Notes under the pieces: generated by a model
Told to the model about the DNA's origin: nothing
What the model saw: the letters and a program-made list of their open reading frames with translations, nothing else
The model's database searches: none
Assembly (NCBI RefSeq): GCF_021202945.1
Contig: NZ_JAJOYR010000002.1
Span: 857,825 to 921,824, forward strand
Origin: Stenotrophomonas sp. SY1
GTDB taxonomy: Bacteria; Pseudomonadota; Gammaproteobacteria; Xanthomonadales; Xanthomonadaceae
Length of the DNA: 64,000 nucleotides
Direction: 5' to 3'
Made by a program: the position numbers and the translations under genes
Shown here: positions 62,125 to 64,000 of the stretch, piece after piece
How positions within the stretch are numbered: the stretch's first letter is position 1
Layout of the letters: each line of letters begins with the position of its first letter

Positions 62125-63414
62125 TCAGGCGCCACGTGCCCTGCCCGCGTTGTGACCCACCGTGCCGAAGTACAGGATGTACAGGTAGCAGGGAATCATC
62201 AGCGCGGCGAACACCAGCTGGAAGTGTTCGGGGTACGCATGCTTGAGCAGGGCAAAGGCCTGCGGGATGATCGCGCCGCCGGCGATGCCCATCACCAGCA
62301 GCGCCGAACCGGTCTGGGTGAAGCGGCCCAGGCCGCGGATCGCCAGCGGGAAGATCGCCGGCCACATCATTGCGTTGGCAAAGCCCAGCGCGGCCACGAA
62401 GCCCACCGAGACGTAGCCGTGGGTGAAGAACGCCCCCAGGGTGAAGACCACGCCCAGTACCGCCGACACCGCCAGGTACTTTTCCTGCGAGATGAAGCGC
62501 GGAATCAGCAGCAGGCCGGCCACGTAACCGACCAACATCGCAAACAGCGTGTAGGAGGTGAACAGCTTGGTCTGGTCCAACGGCAGGCCGAAGGCATTGC
62601 CGTAGGTGCCGATGGCGTCGCCGGCCATCACTTCCACGCCCACATAGACGAACAGGCAGAACACACCCAGCCACAGGTGGGGGAACTGGAAGATGCTGTG
62701 CTTCTCGGCCTTGCCGTCGTTGGCCACGGCATTGGCCTGGTCCGGGCGGACCTCCGGCAACGGCGAGAACAGCACACCCACCGCCACCAGCAGCAGCACG
62801 CCGGCAATGACCATGTACGGCGTGTGGATCTTGGCCGCGAAGGTATTGAGCAGTTCGGTCTTGGTTGCCGCATCGGCGGCCTGCACCTGGGTTTCAAGGT
62901 CGCCGATGCCATGCAGCACCAGCGAGCCGATCACCACCGGCGCCAGGATGCCGGCCACCTTGTTGCAGATGCCCATCAGCGCGATGCGCTGCGCTGCGCC
63001 TTCAATCGGCCCAAGGATGCTGATGTAGGGATTCACCGCGGTCTGCAGCAGCGCCATGCCGCCGCCGATGACGAACAGGCCACCCAGCGCACCACCGAAC
63101 CAGCGGCGGGTCGCGAACTCGCCGAAGGCCATTGCGCCGACCGCCATCACCGCCAGGCTCAAGGCCAGGCCTTTCTTCATGCCGGTGCGGTTGAGGATGA
63201 ACGACGCCGGCAGTGCCAGGAAGAAGTAGGACAGATAAAACACCATCAACACGAGGAAGGCGGAAACCTCGCTCACGTCGAAGGCCAGCCGCACGAAGGT
63301 GATCAGCGGGCCGTTGATCCAGGTACAGAAACCAATGATGAAGAACAGCACGCCGACGATGGCGATCGACGAGGCCGTGCTGGTGCGTGGCGGAGAAGCG
63401 GAAACAGCGGACAT
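62125..63414 (-). CDS. nagP: N-acetylglucosamine transporter, sugar MFS family
   Basis: A 429-residue protein with about twelve membrane helices. IAIVGVLFFIIGFCTWINGPLITF is the start typical of the FucP/NagP group, QTAVNPYISILGP and FCLFVYVGVEVMAGDAIGTYGNAF further family motifs. It imports GlcNAc into the cytoplasm. AGGAG precedes ATG 63414. A candidate NagR operator lies about 54 bases upstream. Confidence 0.93.
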   Translation of the reverse strand: MSAVSASPPRTSTASSIAIVGVLFFIIGFCTWINGPLITFVRLAFDVSEVSAFLVLMVFYLSYFFLALPASFILNRTGMKKGLALSLAVMAVGAMAFGEFATRRWFGGALGGLFVIGGGMALLQTAVNPYISILGPIEGAAQRIALMGICNKVAGILAPVVIGSLVLHGIGDLETQVQAADAATKTELLNTFAAKIHTPYMVIAGVLLLVAVGVLFSPLPEVRPDQANAVANDGKAEKHSIFQFPHLWLGVFCLFVYVGVEVMAGDAIGTYGNAFGLPLDQTKLFTSYTLFAMLVGYVAGLLLIPRFISQEKYLAVSAVLGVVFTLGAFFTHGYVSVGFVAALGFANAMMWPAIFPLAIRGLGRFTQTGSALLVMGIAGGAIIPQAFALLKHAYPEHFQLVFAALMIPCYLYILYFGTVGHNAGRARGA

Positions 63415-63467
63415 GGGCAAGGCTCCTGCGGATGCGGGAAACGGCCCTGGCCGTCCGCGATTACGTG

Positions 63468-63483
63468 GGAACAACGTTGTCAC
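63468..63483. promoter_or_regulatory. Candidate NagR operator upstream of nagP
   Basis: GGAACAACGTTGTCAC: a palindrome centred on AACGTT with outer TG(A/T)CA-like arms, of the LacI-family type. It is about 54 bases before the nagP start. NagR is encoded in the same operon. Confidence 0.6.
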
Positions 63484-63700
63484 ATTTATGGTTTGCGGCT
63501 GACAGGTTTGTCAACAAGGCGTGTTCGCCATCCAGATGTGACCAAACGCTTGCATCGGCTGGCAAGCCCACAGGGATCAGGCTTTCTGCGGGAAAGCCCC
63601 TGTATTTGCGTAATAGACGTTATCTGATGCAACAAACGCGGTGAATGGCGGGTTTGCGCAGACACGCTGCAACGCAGCATCGAAAGTTGTAACTATTCGT

Positions 63701-63714
63701 TGACATCGTTGTCA
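63701..63714. promoter_or_regulatory. Candidate NagR operator upstream of the glucokinase gene
   Basis: TGACATCGTTGTCA is a near-palindrome with TGACA/TGTCA arms, matching the form of the site before nagP (AACAACGTTGTCA). It lies about 70 bases before the GTG start of the glucokinase gene. Confidence 0.55.
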
Positions 63715-63782
63715 GATCGATTACAGACTCGGCCCCCGAATGGTGCCCCTTTCGGGCGCTCCCCATGCCATAGGGAAACCGA

Positions 63783-64000
63783 GTGACTGCTGTCGTCCCC
63801 CCGCTACAGAGCGTCCGTCACGATTCCGCTTCCCGGCCCTTCTTCGCGGCGGACGTGGGCGGCACCCATGTCCGCGTTGGCCTGATCCAGGCCGGCGCCG
63901 GGGAAGGTTCGGGCATCGATGTGCTGGCCTACCGCAAGTACCGCAACGCCGAATATCCGGGCCTGGAAGCCATCCTGGCCGACTTCGCCAGCCACAACGG
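63783..64000 (+). CDS. Glucokinase-family protein, N-terminal part
   Basis: The reading frame starts at GTG 63783 and runs off the end of the window, giving about 72 residues. FFAADVGGTHVRVGLIQ is the phosphate-1 ATP-binding motif of the glucokinase family. In Xanthomonas nag clusters a glucokinase-like enzyme is divergent from nagP and is proposed to act as GlcNAc kinase. This would provide the GlcNAc-6-phosphate used by NagA. The full length and substrate cannot be judged here. Confidence 0.75.
   Translation, partial: MTAVVPPLQSVRHDSASRPFFAADVGGTHVRVGLIQAGAGEGSGIDVLAYRKYRNAEYPGLEAILADFASHN

Larger units (their letters stand above)
63415..63782. other. Divergent promoter region of nagP and the glucokinase gene
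   Basis: 368 bases without a gene. It holds two NagR-like palindromes, 63468-63483 (near nagP) and 63701-63714 (near the glucokinase gene). The AT-rich sequence between them should carry both promoters. Confidence 0.6.

Noticed and set aside
1-64000. tRNA, rRNA and CRISPR genes
   Set aside because: No cloverleaf-like tRNA sequence, rRNA core, or regularly spaced direct repeat was recognised. A tRNAscan and CRISPR search would be needed to be sure.

Overview
The window is high-GC gammaproteobacterial DNA, most likely from a Stenotrophomonas (Xanthomonadaceae). The evidence is the gene order engB / cytochrome c4 / two DsbA-like lipoproteins, a Xanthomonas-type nag cluster (nagP-nagR-nagB-II-nagA-nagX with a divergent glucokinase), and several short palindromes headed by GTAG that look like the SMAG/REP repeats of Stenotrophomonas. 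No rRNA, tRNA or CRISPR array was seen. Both ends cut genes: a DUF1214-type protein on the left and a glucokinase on the right.

Layout. 1-6.5 kb: end of a DUF1214 protein, an arylsulfatase, an L,D-transpeptidase, a small murein-lipoprotein-like gene, then a methyltransferase / Cys-cluster / small acidic-basic protein trio, with three long non-coding gaps. 6.5-10.6 kb: two paralogous MocR/PdxR-type regulators (GntR-like HTH fused to an aminotransferase fold) on either side of a small membrane protein and a thioredoxin-like protein. Two related inverted repeats near the second regulator look like its operators. 10.6-17.2 kb: the cytochrome bo-type quinol oxidase operon cyoABCD, a SCO protein and a TPR lipoprotein. 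17.4-25.8 kb: an orphan type VI secretion island, vgrG - amidase - two small lipoproteins - Tle3-like lipase - Tla3-like adaptor - PAAR, tightly coupled in one direction and without structural tss genes. 25.8-31.4 kb: a secreted alpha/beta hydrolase, a LysR regulator divergent from an ankyrin lipoprotein, an exported amidohydrolase, and a MarR regulator with a clear palindromic operator.

31.4-39.4 kb is the most unusual block. Seven minus-strand genes, mostly overlapping, encode a MoxR AAA+ ATPase, an unknown protein, a protein joining an HEIGH metallopeptidase motif to a vWA domain, another unknown protein, a PaaK-like adenylate-forming enzyme, and then PnuC and NadR for nicotinamide riboside salvage. 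39.6-42.3 kb is a group of SUKH/SMI1-like proteins with a DUF1963 gene remnant and a membrane protein with helical repeats. No toxin gene is visible next to them.

42.3-57.3 kb is mostly housekeeping and stress: GST, glutaredoxin-like protein, gshA, a VIT-type transporter, an AraC regulator, an MBL-fold hydrolase, engB, cytochrome c4, two DsbA-like lipoproteins, an EEP-family nuclease/phosphatase, an orphan ExbD, Slt and Cca, followed by repeat-rich spacers and a lipoprotein-sized exported protein carrying a hexanucleotide repeat. 57.7-64 kb is the N-acetylglucosamine utilisation cluster. Two similar palindromes, before nagP and before the glucokinase gene, are good candidates for NagR operators.
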